In this document: positions 53,599-62,534 of the stretch, piece after piece | How the letters are laid out: every line of letters starts with the position of its first letter | Numbering within the stretch: the stretch's first letter is position 1 | Source: DASWJZ01 sp963792885 | Lineage (GTDB): Bacteria; Pseudomonadota; Alphaproteobacteria; Rhizobiales; Afifellaceae | Direction of reading: 5' to 3' | Length of the DNA: 64,000 bases | Assembly (NCBI GenBank): GCA_963792885.1 | Contig: CAWBXX010000002.1 | Coordinates: 744,001 to 808,000, forward strand | Made by a program: the position numbers and the translations under genes | Notes under the pieces: generated by a model | What the model saw: the letters and a program-made list of their open reading frames with translations, nothing else | Database searches by the model: none | Told to the model about the DNA's origin: nothing

Positions 53599-54394
53599 AT
53601 GAAGCTGTTTCGCGTGCTCGTACTCGCCGTCGCGCTCGCGGCGGGCGGCATTGCCGCGGTACTTGGCGCTCAATCTCGGCCCTAAGGGAACGCCGGCGCC
53701 GACCGTCGTGGAGCTTGCGCCCCAGATCCAGTCGCAGGACGTGCTGGTCGCCGCCAAGGACATCGGGCAGGGCGAGAAGCTGTCGGCTGACAACATACGC
53801 TGGCAGCGTTGGCCTGACGACGCGATGAACCCGACCTACATCCAGAAGCAGACCCGGCCGGACGCGGTCGAGGCGCTGAAGGGCTCGATCGTCAGGAGCC
53901 AGTTCGTCGCCGGCGAGCCGATCCGCGAGGTCAAGCTGGCGCGGCCGGGCAGCGGCTTCCTCTCTGCCATCCTGCCGTCCGGCATGCGCGCTGTCGCAGT
54001 GCGCGTCTCCGCCAACACAAGCGCCGGCGGCTTCATCTTGCCGGGCGACCGGGTCGACGTCGTTGAGACGATCACGCAGCAATCGAGCGCCGATGCGCCC
54101 GCCGAGCCTGTCAGCCAGACGATCCTCACCAATATCAAGGTTCTCGCCATCGACCAGACGGTGGGCGAGCAGGAGGGCGAGGCTACGGCTGTTGGCAAGA
54201 CGGCGACGCTGGAGCTCGATCCGGCACAGGTGGAGACGGTCACGCGCGCCGAGGCATCCGGGCAGCTGTCTCTGTCGCTGCGGAGCATGGCCGACGCCGC
54301 CGAGGTCGTCGGCAGCGAGGGCGAGCCCCGGAAACAGAGCGGAACGGTGCGCGTTTTCCGCGCCGGCCGCAGTCAAATGCTGAGCACACAATGA
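53599..54394 (+). CDS. cpaB: Flp pilus assembly protein CpaB/RcpC (one frameshift)
   Basis: ATG 53599 encodes MKLFRVLVLAVALAAGGIAA, after which an extra G at 53658-53659 shifts the frame. Removing it gives YLALNLGPKGTPAPTVVELAP and a 264-residue protein with a SAF domain (VLVAAKDIGQGEKLSADNIRWQRWPDDAM) and the RcpC/CpaB domain (VSANTSAGGFILPGDRVDVVET). It probably anchors the secretin channel in the periplasm. Its stop overlaps a possible cpaC start. Confidence 0.88.
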
Positions 54395-54423
54395 ATATGC
54401 CCCGTTCCCGAGGAGCAAACAGA

Positions 54424-55983
54424 ATGGACGCGCTTGGACGAATCCGGGCAGTTGTGTTGACGATCGTGTTCTCCGCCATCGCCCTTCCGGGCGTTTCGTT
54501 CGCTGTAGACGGGCCCGCTTATGTAAAGCTTGCGCCCGGCGACATCCTCGACGGCCGGCCCGTCTATCTCGGCATCAACAAATCGGTGGTCATCGATCTG
54601 CCGAAGCCGGCTGGCGATGTGCTCGTGTCCAACCCGAAGATCGCCGACGCGGTGCTTCGCACCTCGACTTGGCTCTATCTGATCGGCGTCGACCTCGGAC
54701 AGGCGAGCGTCTTCCTGTTCGACTCCGCCGGCGGTCAGATCGCGAGCTTCAACATCTACGTCGAGGCGGATCTCGGCGCCCTCAATCAGCTTCTCGCCGA
54801 GGCGATCACGGACGGTTACGTCCGCGCCGAGGCACTGAACGGCTCGATCGTGTTGCGCGGCCAGGTGCCGTCCTCCGTCGAAGCTGCGCGCGCCGTCGAG
54901 CTCACGTCGAAGATGATCGCCGCGCAGCCAACGTCGATCACCTCGGGTTCGTCCAGCGGTAACGGCTCCGGCAGCACTTCGTCCACGTCACAGTCGCAGA
55001 CGTACAATCCGAGCGATGGCCCTGGGATCATCAATCTCCTCACCATCACCGGCGAGGAGCAGGTGGCGCTCAAGGTATCGGTCGTCGAGGTGCAGCGCTC
55101 TGTCATCAAGCAGCTCGGCATCAACCTGAAGGGCGTGTTTGTCGACGGTGTGGCCAACAATGGGCCCTTCGGCATCGGCACGAACTTGGTGAGCGCGCTC
55201 GGCGTCGTCGCAAACGGCTCCGGCGGCAGCCCGATCACCTTTCCGATCAACTCCGGCACGACGCCCGGGGAAGTCGGCGCGAAGTACACGTCGAGCGGCG
55301 ACACGGTCCAGGCGACGTTGAAGGCGCTTGAACAAACGAGCATGCTGCGCACGCTTGCGGAGCCCACGTTGACGGCGGTCTCCGGTGAAACGGCCAACTT
55401 TCTCGCCGGCGGAGAGTTCCCCGTCCCGGTCGCCGGCGACAACGGCCAGATCAGCGTCCAGTTCAAGCAGTTCGGCGTCAATCTCGCCTTCACGCCGGTG
55501 GTGCTTTCGGCCGGCCGCATCAGCCTCAAGATGAGGACCGAGGTCAGCGACCTGTCCGCGACCGGCGCCGTCTCCGTGCCGATCTCGAGCACCGCGACCG
55601 TCACCATCCCGGCGACGTCAGTTAGGCGCGCAGAGACGTCGATCGAGCTTCCCTCGGGCGGTGCATTCATGATCGCCGGCCTGATTCAGGATGATACGCG
55701 CCGCGCCGCCACGGGCCTGCCTTGGCTGCAGAAGCTGCCGATCCTCGGAGCGCTGTTCTCGTCGAAGGATTTTCTCTCCGACCAGACCGAGCTGGTGATG
55801 ATCGTCACCGCCTACCTGGTGAAGCCGGTGTCGCCCGAAGAACTCGCGCGACCTGACGACAACCTGTTCATGGCCAACGACGCGGAAGCCTATTTCCTGA
55901 ACCGACTGACCAAGGTCTACGGCGCCAAGGGCAAGGTCCCGAGCGGCACTGGCGCTCCTCAGGTCGGTTTCACCTTTGATTGA
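54424..55983 (+). CDS. cpaC: Type II/III secretin CpaC/RcpA
   Basis: About 519 residues. ATG 54424 has GAGGAG 8 bases upstream; the ATG at 54391, which overlaps the cpaB stop, lacks one. Signal peptide, N-terminal pilus domain (DGRPVYLGINKSVVIDLPKPAGDVLVSNPKIADAV), BON-like domain, then a secretin core (VSVVEVQRSVIKQLGINLKG, and GELFSSKDF-like LPILGALFSSKDF). It makes the outer-membrane pore for Flp. Confidence 0.93.
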   Translation: MDALGRIRAVVLTIVFSAIALPGVSFAVDGPAYVKLAPGDILDGRPVYLGINKSVVIDLPKPAGDVLVSNPKIADAVLRTSTWLYLIGVDLGQASVFLFDSAGGQIASFNIYVEADLGALNQLLAEAITDGYVRAEALNGSIVLRGQVPSSVEAARAVELTSKMIAAQPTSITSGSSSGNGSGSTSSTSQSQTYNPSDGPGIINLLTITGEEQVALKVSVVEVQRSVIKQLGINLKGVFVDGVANNGPFGIGTNLVSALGVVANGSGGSPITFPINSGTTPGEVGAKYTSSGDTVQATLKALEQTSMLRTLAEPTLTAVSGETANFLAGGEFPVPVAGDNGQISVQFKQFGVNLAFTPVVLSAGRISLKMRTEVSDLSATGAVSVPISSTATVTIPATSVRRAETSIELPSGGAFMIAGLIQDDTRRAATGLPWLQKLPILGALFSSKDFLSDQTELVMIVTAYLVKPVSPEELARPDDNLFMANDAEAYFLNRLTKVYGAKGKVPSGTGAPQVGFTFD

Positions 55984-55995
55984 CGGGAGGGGGCC

Positions 55996-56727
55996 GTGGG
56001 TCCTTCACACATGCCGATAGAGAAGACCGATCCTCGCCGCAACTCGCCGCAGGTTCTCCTTGCCGGCGTCACGCTCGCTGTCCTCGCGGCGCTTGCGAGC
56101 GGCTGCAGCACGACAGGAACCTCCAACTTCAACCCGGCCGAGCAGGATTATCGGCAGCGCCATCCGATCCTCATCTCCGACGAGCCGGAGGTTCTCGACA
56201 TGCATGTCGGGATGAACGGGCCGGCGCTCTCGCCCGCGATCGAAACCGTGATCCGCGACTACGCGAGCGAATACCGCGCCGACGGCACCGGCTCGATCAC
56301 CATCCAGGTGCCGACCGGGTCGGCGAACGAGCTTGCCGCGGCGTCGACCGGGCGCGCGGTTCACTATGCGCTTGTGCGCAACGGCGTCCCCCGCAATCAC
56401 ATTCAGATCGCGCCTTATGAGGTTGGTGACCATGCGCAGGTCGCCCCCTTGCGTCTCGCCTATCTGCGGGTGAAGGCAGTGGTGCCGCATTGCGGCATTT
56501 GGCCGGACGGCGGAACTGCAAACTATCGCAATAGCTCATATTACAACTTCGCATGCTCGCAGCAGCACAACCTCGCGGCCATGGTCGCCAACCCGGCCGA
56601 CTTCGTGCGGCCGCACGCCATGACGCCGGCCGACGGGAGCCGCCGTGCGGACGTGATCCAGAAGTACCGCACGGGCGCGGATCCGAAATCCAATGTCGTG
56701 CTGATCGAAAGCGGCATCGGGGGCTGA
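55996..56727 (+). CDS. cpaD: CpaD pilus assembly lipoprotein
   Basis: 243 residues. GTG 55996, with GGAGGGGG just before; ATG 56011 is possible. The lipobox LASGC makes a lipoprotein of the outer membrane. The CpaD family body follows: RHPILISDEPEVLDMHVG, GSITIQVPTGSANELAA, and NFACSQQHNLAAMVANPADFVRPHAMTPADGSRR. It helps localise the secretin. Confidence 0.92.
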   Translation: MGPSHMPIEKTDPRRNSPQVLLAGVTLAVLAALASGCSTTGTSNFNPAEQDYRQRHPILISDEPEVLDMHVGMNGPALSPAIETVIRDYASEYRADGTGSITIQVPTGSANELAAASTGRAVHYALVRNGVPRNHIQIAPYEVGDHAQVAPLRLAYLRVKAVVPHCGIWPDGGTANYRNSSYYNFACSQQHNLAAMVANPADFVRPHAMTPADGSRRADVIQKYRTGADPKSNVVLIESGIGG

Positions 56728-56733
56728 TGCGCG

Positions 56734-58038
56734 ATGAGCAACCTCGCCCATGATCTGATCCCGGAGGTGGAAGGCACCGCCCCGCGATCGCCCGACGCGC
56801 GGCCGATCCCACGCATCACCATCCAGGCCTTCTGCGACACGCCGGAGATCGCCGGCACCATCGAGACGGCTGCGATGGATCGCAGGATGGCGCGCGCGCA
56901 CGTCAAGGTTCACACCGGCGGCCTGAACGCGGCCGTCGAGTTCTATCGCTCCGCGCCGACGCCCAATCTCATTCTCGCTGAGACGCGGCTTCCGTTCGGG
57001 GAACTGGTCGGCGCGCTCGACGGGCTCGCCGAGGTTTGCGACGCCGGCACCAAGGTGATGGTGATCGGTCATTCGAACGACGTGCGGCTCTATCGCGAGC
57101 TTCTGAAGCGCGGCGTCTCCGAGTACCTGGTGGCGCCGGCCGACGTGATGTCGATCATTAGCGCGATCTCCGGCATCTATCACGATTCCAGCTCCGAGAA
57201 GCTGGGCCAGGTCTATGCTTTCATCGGCGCGAAGGGCGGCGTCGGCTCCTCCACGATCGCCCACAATGTCGCCTGGACGATGGCGCGCGTCGTCGGTTCG
57301 GACGTGATCCTCGCCGATCTCGATCTGCCATTCGGCACGGCGGGACTCGATTTCAATCTCGATCCGGCGCAAGGCATCGCCGAGGCAGTCTTCGGCGCCG
57401 ATCGACTTGACGAGGTCCTGCTCGACCGCCTTCTCGCCAAATGCGAGGACCATCTGAGCCTGCTCGCCGCGCCCGCCGTGCTCGACAAGGCGTACGACTT
57501 CGGCGAGGGCGCCTTCGATCAGGTGCTTGAGATCGTCCAGGCGAACGTGCCGACCGTCGTCCTCGATCTGCCACATCTTTGGACCGCATGGGTCAGGAAG
57601 ACGCTGATCGCGGCTGACGAGGTTGTGGTCACCGCCGTGCCCGACCTCGCTAATCTCCGCAACGCCAAGGCGATCGTCGACCTCCTGCGCCAGGCGCGGC
57701 CGAACGACGCGCCGCCGAAGCTGATCTTGAACCAGGTCGGCGTGCCGAAGCGGCCGGAGATCAAGCCGGACGATTTCGCTGCCGCGTTACAGCTCACGCC
57801 GATCGCGTCGGTACCGTTCGACCCGCTGCTCTTCGGTACCGCCGCCAACAACGGTCAGATGATCGCCGAGGCCTCCGCCAAGACGACCGTTTCTGAAGTC
57901 TTCGCCGACATTGCGCAGATCGTCGGCGGCCGCAAGGAGCTGAAGAAGGCGCGCAAGCGCGGCTTCGATCTCGGACCCCTGTTGCAGAAGCTCACGGCCC
58001 GCCCGAAGGCCAAGCCCAAGGCTAAGAAGGCCGGCTGA
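56734..58038 (+). CDS. cpaE: CpaE/TadZ-like pilus-assembly ATPase
   Basis: 434 residues. A receiver-like N-terminal domain (about 28-150) precedes a MinD/ParA-type P-loop domain whose nucleotide loop is KGGVGSS (167-173), followed by DLDLPFGTAGLDFNLDP. This matches the polar pilus positioning protein CpaE/TadZ. The final 30 residues are Lys-rich. It is linked to the upstream cpaD by six bases. Confidence 0.93.
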   Translation: MSNLAHDLIPEVEGTAPRSPDARPIPRITIQAFCDTPEIAGTIETAAMDRRMARAHVKVHTGGLNAAVEFYRSAPTPNLILAETRLPFGELVGALDGLAEVCDAGTKVMVIGHSNDVRLYRELLKRGVSEYLVAPADVMSIISAISGIYHDSSSEKLGQVYAFIGAKGGVGSSTIAHNVAWTMARVVGSDVILADLDLPFGTAGLDFNLDPAQGIAEAVFGADRLDEVLLDRLLAKCEDHLSLLAAPAVLDKAYDFGEGAFDQVLEIVQANVPTVVLDLPHLWTAWVRKTLIAADEVVVTAVPDLANLRNAKAIVDLLRQARPNDAPPKLILNQVGVPKRPEIKPDDFAAALQLTPIASVPFDPLLFGTAANNGQMIAEASAKTTVSEVFADIAQIVGGRKELKKARKRGFDLGPLLQKLTARPKAKPKAKKAG

Positions 58039-58055
58039 CACAGCAAGGAGCGTAT

Positions 58056-59531
58056 ATGTTCGGCAAGCGTAGCACCGCCTCCGACCTGTTGTTGGACCGG
58101 CCGGCGAAGACCGCCGAGGTGGCCGCCGCGGAAAAGGTTACGCCGCCCGTCCCCGGCATGCCGATGCCGCAGCCGGGCGCGCGATCGGCTGCGCCGGTCG
58201 CGCCGCCGCCCGTGTCGTCCGGACGGCAGCGCAAGACCGACGAATATTATGACCTGAAGACCCAGATCTTCGGCGCGCTGATCGACACGATCGACCTCTC
58301 GCAGCTGTCCAAGATGGACATGGACCAGGCGCGCGAGGAAATCCGCGACATCGTCAACGACATCATCACCGTGAAGAACGTGGTGATGTCGATCGCCGAG
58401 CAGGAAGAGCTGCTTGAGGACATCTGCAACGACGTCCTCGGCTATGGCCCGCTCGAGCCGCTTCTGGCGCGCGACGACATTGCCGACATCATGGTCAATG
58501 GCGCCGATCGCATCTTCATTGAAGTCAGGGGCAAGGTCGAAGAGACGGACGTCCGCTTCCGCGACAACTCTCAGCTCCTCAACATCTGCCAGCGCATCGT
58601 GAGTCAGGTCGGCCGCCGCGTCGACGAAGCAAGCCCCATCTGCGACGCGCGCCTGCCCGACGGCTCCCGCGTCAACGTCATCGTGACCCCGCTCGCGATC
58701 GACGGCCCCGCGCTCACCATCCGAAAGTTCAAGAAGGACAAGCTGACGCTCGACCAGCTCGTCCAGTTCGGCACGATCACGCCGGAAGGCGCCACGATCC
58801 TTCAGATCGTTGGGCGCGTCCGTTGCAATGTGCTTGTCTCCGGCGGCACCGGCTCGGGAAAGACAACGCTCCTCAACTGCCTGACTCGCTACATTGATGC
58901 CGACGAGCGCATCATCACCTGCGAGGACGCAGCCGAGCTGCAGCTGCAGCAACCGCATGTCGTGCGGCTGGAGACGCGCCCGCCCAACATCGAAGGCGAG
59001 GGCGAGGTCACCATGCGCGATCTCGTCAAGAACTGCCTGCGTATGCGTCCTGAGCGGATCATCGTTGGCGAGGTGCGCGGACCGGAATCCTTCGACCTCC
59101 TGCAGGCGATGAACACGGGCCACGATGGCTCGATGGGCACGCTCCACGCCAACAGCCCGCGCGAAGCGCTTTCTCGTATCGAGTCGATGATCACGATGGG
59201 CGGCTACCAGCTTCCGTCGAAGACGCTGCGCGAGATGATCGTGTCCTCCATCGACGTGATCGTGCAGGCGGCGCGTCTGCGCGACGGCTCGCGCCGCATC
59301 ACCCACATCACCGAGGTGCTCGGGATGGAAGGCGACGTCGTCATCACGCAAGATCTCTTCATCTACGACATCATCGGCGAGGACCCGAACGGCCGCATCG
59401 TCGGCCGCCATCGCTCCACGGGCATCGGCCGCCCCGGCTTCTGGGATCGTGCGCGCTATTATGGTGAGGAGGCGCGGCTCGCCGCGGCGCTCGACGCGGC
59501 CGACACCGGCGAGCAGATGGGCCGGGCCTGA
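58056..59531 (+). CDS. cpaF: CpaF/TadA secretion ATPase
   Basis: 491 residues. Walker A GGTGSGKT (263-270), Walker B and His/Asp boxes (IIVGEVRGPESFDLLQAMNTGHDGSMGTLHANSPREALSR), with N-terminal Pro-rich and N1/N2 domains. It powers pilus extension and retraction through TadB/TadC. Uninterrupted frame. Confidence 0.96.
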   Translation: MFGKRSTASDLLLDRPAKTAEVAAAEKVTPPVPGMPMPQPGARSAAPVAPPPVSSGRQRKTDEYYDLKTQIFGALIDTIDLSQLSKMDMDQAREEIRDIVNDIITVKNVVMSIAEQEELLEDICNDVLGYGPLEPLLARDDIADIMVNGADRIFIEVRGKVEETDVRFRDNSQLLNICQRIVSQVGRRVDEASPICDARLPDGSRVNVIVTPLAIDGPALTIRKFKKDKLTLDQLVQFGTITPEGATILQIVGRVRCNVLVSGGTGSGKTTLLNCLTRYIDADERIITCEDAAELQLQQPHVVRLETRPPNIEGEGEVTMRDLVKNCLRMRPERIIVGEVRGPESFDLLQAMNTGHDGSMGTLHANSPREALSRIESMITMGGYQLPSKTLREMIVSSIDVIVQAARLRDGSRRITHITEVLGMEGDVVITQDLFIYDIIGEDPNGRIVGRHRSTGIGRPGFWDRARYYGEEARLAAALDAADTGEQMGRA

Positions 59532-59534
59532 TCC

Positions 59535-60539
59535 ATGTTCTCGCCCTTCATGGTGCAGGTTGCCGTCGCGCTGCTCGCCGCTTTCTCCATCGGCGGCGTG
59601 GTCGTGGCCGCGCTCTACCCGCGCCTCGGCGGTCGCTCGAAGGGCGAGAAGCGGCTCGAGTCGATTGGGGCGATGAAGCGCAAGGCCGCCGCCGATCGCA
59701 TATCCACGGAGGAGGGACGTCGCCGGCGCTCCGTCGAAGACACGCTGAAAGAGCTTGAGGAGGCGCAGAAGGCGAAGGCGCGCAAGAGCCAGAAGCCGAC
59801 GCTGATGACGCGCATGCGTCAGGCGGGCTTGGGCTGGAGCAAGAACACCTACTATCTCGTCTGCGCCGCCTCCGGTCTCGTCGTGATGCTGGTTTGCCTT
59901 GCAGGGCTGCGGTTGTCGCTGCTACCGACGCTCGGCTTCGGCGTTGCCGCTGGCCTTCTCTTTCCGCATTTCTTCGTGAACTGGAAGCGCAAGCGCCGTC
60001 TGAACCGCTTCACCCAGGAGTTCCCGAACGCCGTCGATGTGATCGTGCGTGGTGTGAAGGCGGGCCTCCCGCTCGTCGATTGTTTGAAGGTGATCTCCCA
60101 CGAGGCGCAGGAGCCGGTCTGCGGAGAGTTCCGAGAGATCGTCGAGGATCAGACCCTGGGCATGCCGCTGCCGGAGGCTGTCGCGCGGCTGCCCGAGCGC
60201 ATCCCGCTCCCTGAAGCGAACTTCTTCTCCATCGTCGTCGCCATCCAGGCCCGCTCCGGCGGCAGTCTTTCCGAAGCGCTGTCGAACCTCTCCAAGGTGC
60301 TTCGCGACCGCAAGAAGATGGCCGGAAAGATCAGGGCGATGAGCGCCGAGGCGAAGTCCTCCGCCGGCATCATCGGCTCGCTGCCGCTGATCGTGGCGAT
60401 CCTCGTCTATTTCACCAGCCCCGACTACATCATGCTCCTGTTCACGACGACGCCGGGCAACTTCGTGCTCGGCTGCGCCGGCTTATGGATGTTCATCGGC
60501 GTCATGGTGATGCGTAAGATGATCAACTTCGACTTCTGA
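59535..60539 (+). CDS. tadB: TadB inner-membrane platform protein
   Basis: 334 residues with an early helix (about 8-30), a basic cytoplasmic domain, a pair of helices (about 100-140), a T2SSF domain (FPNAVDVIVRGVKAGLPLVDCLKVISHEAQEPV) and two final helices. It pairs with TadC to form the pilus platform on CpaF. It starts three bases after cpaF. Confidence 0.93.
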   Translation: MFSPFMVQVAVALLAAFSIGGVVVAALYPRLGGRSKGEKRLESIGAMKRKAAADRISTEEGRRRRSVEDTLKELEEAQKAKARKSQKPTLMTRMRQAGLGWSKNTYYLVCAASGLVVMLVCLAGLRLSLLPTLGFGVAAGLLFPHFFVNWKRKRRLNRFTQEFPNAVDVIVRGVKAGLPLVDCLKVISHEAQEPVCGEFREIVEDQTLGMPLPEAVARLPERIPLPEANFFSIVVAIQARSGGSLSEALSNLSKVLRDRKKMAGKIRAMSAEAKSSAGIIGSLPLIVAILVYFTSPDYIMLLFTTTPGNFVLGCAGLWMFIGVMVMRKMINFDF

Positions 60540-60546
60540 GGCAGCT

Positions 60547-61512
60547 GTGGACCTTCTCACTCAAAATGCCCAGATGCTCATCGCTTTGAGCGCTGCGGTC
60601 GCGGTCTTCTCGGCGATCGTGGTGGTCGCCTGGCCCTACCTCGCAGGCGACGAGCTCGACACGCGCATGCGCCAGATATCGAGCGAGCGCGAGCGCATCC
60701 GTGCGCGCGAGCGCGCCAAGCTCGAGCAGCAGAAGAAGCAGGCTTCGCTCAGGATGGAGCCGAAGAAGTTCTTCAAGGACATCGTCGACCGCTTGGATCT
60801 CACCCAGCAGGCGGAAAACGGCCCGATGGTGAAGATGCTGCGGCAGGCGGGCTATCGCGGCCAGAACCCGGTCTTCGTGTTCCTCACCCTGCGGCTGATC
60901 ATGCCGGTGGTGATGTTCGCTTTCGCGGTCCTCTACGTCTTCTTCATCCTGAGGCTCAATGAGCCATTCATGGTGAAGCTGACGATCACCATGGCGGTCG
61001 GCGGCCTCGGCTATTTCGGCCCGACGATCTATGTTCGCAATCAGGTCAGCAAGCGCCAGCTATCGGTGCGCCGTGCGTGGCCGGATGCGCTCGATCTGCT
61101 CCTGATCTGTGTCGAATCCGGCATGGGAATCGAGGGCGCTTTCCGCAAGGTGTCCGAGGAGATCGGCGCCCAGTCGATTCCGCTCGCAGAGGAGCTGTCG
61201 CTCACGACAGCCGAGCTCTCCTATCTGCAGGATCGGCGCAAGGCTTACGAGAACCTGAGCGAGCGCACCGGCCTCGAAGGTGTGCGCGCCGTGGTGACGG
61301 CGCTGATCCAGGCGGAGAAATACGGCACGCCGATCGGCACCGCACTTCGCGTGCTCGCGCAGGAAAATCGCGACATGCGCATGCAGGAGGCCGAGAAGAA
61401 AGCAGCGGCGCTGCCGCCGAAGCTGACCGTTCCGATGATCCTGTTCTTCCTGCCGGTGCTCTTCGCGGTCATCATTACACCCGCGGCGATCCAGGTGACG
61501 GGCATCTGGTAA
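60547..61512 (+). CDS. tadC: TadC inner-membrane platform protein
   Basis: 321 residues from GTG 60547. Same layout as TadB: anchor helix (8-30), basic loop, paired helices (about 105-165), T2SSF domain (RRAWPDALDLLLICVESGMGIEGAFRKVSEEIG) and C-terminal helices PMILFFLPVLFAVIITPAAIQVTG. It ends the forward tad operon, and a terminator hairpin follows. Confidence 0.93.
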   Translation: MDLLTQNAQMLIALSAAVAVFSAIVVVAWPYLAGDELDTRMRQISSERERIRARERAKLEQQKKQASLRMEPKKFFKDIVDRLDLTQQAENGPMVKMLRQAGYRGQNPVFVFLTLRLIMPVVMFAFAVLYVFFILRLNEPFMVKLTITMAVGGLGYFGPTIYVRNQVSKRQLSVRRAWPDALDLLLICVESGMGIEGAFRKVSEEIGAQSIPLAEELSLTTAELSYLQDRRKAYENLSERTGLEGVRAVVTALIQAEKYGTPIGTALRVLAQENRDMRMQEAEKKAAALPPKLTVPMILFFLPVLFAVIITPAAIQVTGIW

Positions 61513-61518
61513 TGCGAA

Positions 61519-61545
61519 GGGCCGCCCATTGGGCGGCCCCTGTCA
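61519..61545 (+). terminator. Terminator at the end of the tad operon
   Basis: GGGCCGCCC and GGGCGGCCC pair perfectly around ATT, followed by CTGTCAT; it lies seven bases after tadC and faces the convergent tadD. The U-run is poor, but the position fits a bidirectional terminator. Confidence 0.7.
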
Positions 61546-61590
61546 TCTCATTCCCTGCAGCTGTCATCCCGCAGCGAGAGCCGGACGGCG

Positions 61591-62398
61591 TCAGCCTTTC
61601 TTGGCGAGCTCCGCCCAGGTGTTCTCCTCGCCTTCCGAGCTTTGTCTGCGCCATGGGAGCGGCCTGCGCCGGTAGCGCCGGAGCCGGCCCGGCGATCGCG
61701 TCCGCCTCCCCCTGCTTGCCGCGGAGGCGAAGCACCAGCGCCAGGTTCTGCTTGGTCTTGAGCGTGGCCCTAGGGCTCGCCGCCGCCTCGCGCAGCACCT
61801 TTTCGGCCTGTTCGAGCTCGTCGGTCAGCAGGTAGGAGAGGCCGAGGTTGTTGAGCACCTGCGGCTCGCCCGGCGCCAGCACGAGCGCCTGCTCATAGCG
61901 CGCTCGCGCTTCTTCGTGGCGGTTCAGCGAATCGAGAATGCCACCTTCGGCCGAAAGGAGCTGCCAATCCGGATTGTCGGGACGCTGCGCGCGCTGCACG
62001 GTCGCGAGGGCTTCGTCGAACTTGCCGTCGGCCGCGAGCGCTTTGCCGTAGGCGGCGAGCACCTCGCGGTCCTCTGTATGGTAGATCGCGGCCATGCGCA
62101 TGACTGCCACCGCCTGGCCGGTCTGGCCTGCGGCGCGAAGCGCCGCGGCGTAATTCAGCGCCGCCACGCGATCCTTCTCATCGCGCGAATAGGCGCCGCC
62201 CCATTTCTGCACGGCGGCGAGCGCTTCCTCGGGCGAGAGATCGGAGGGTGTGATGATGGCGCTGTTGCCGATCGAGCCGGTGTAAAGCGGCCCTTCGGAT
62301 TTCGTCGCGCAGCCGGCGAGAAGGGCGGCAAGCGCAGCGCCGGCAGCCAGGCGGAGAAGGGCTTGCCGCCGTCCTGCCTCGCCCAAACGCATCTTCAT
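61591..62398 (-). CDS. tadD: TadD lipoprotein with TPR repeats (one frameshift near its end)
   Basis: Starts at ATG 62398 (MKMRLGEAGRR), with GGGGGAC upstream. Lipobox LLAGC, then TPRs (ALNYAAALRAAGQTGQAVAVMRMA; RYEQALVLAPGEPQVLNNLGLSYL). After KTKQNLALVLRLRGKQGEADAIAGP the reading frame runs on without a proper end; removing one base at about 61640 gives AQTKSEGEENTWAELAKKG and a stop at 61591, about 268 residues. TadD is a pilotin-like scaffold for the secretin. A CtrA box lies 47 bases upstream. Confidence 0.85.
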
Positions 62399-62444
62399 GA
62401 CGTCCCCCAAGCAAATCGCTCCGCCAAGGCTTAGGCAGCCCCCG

Positions 62445-62460
62445 TTAACGGCTCGTTAAC
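62445..62460. promoter_or_regulatory. CtrA-binding box between tadD and pepA
   Basis: TTAACGGCTCGTTAAC is a perfect TTAA-N7-TTAAC site. It is 47 bases upstream of tadD and 75 upstream of the aminopeptidase start, so it could regulate either. As a second perfect copy in the tad region it strengthens the case for cell-cycle control of the pili. Confidence 0.65.
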
Positions 62461-62534
62461 GCTGTTTCTGGCGTTGCCAAGCCGCACCGCCGGGCTCTAT
62501 TCCGGCAGGAGTCGCGCTAAGAGTTGGGGTGGTC

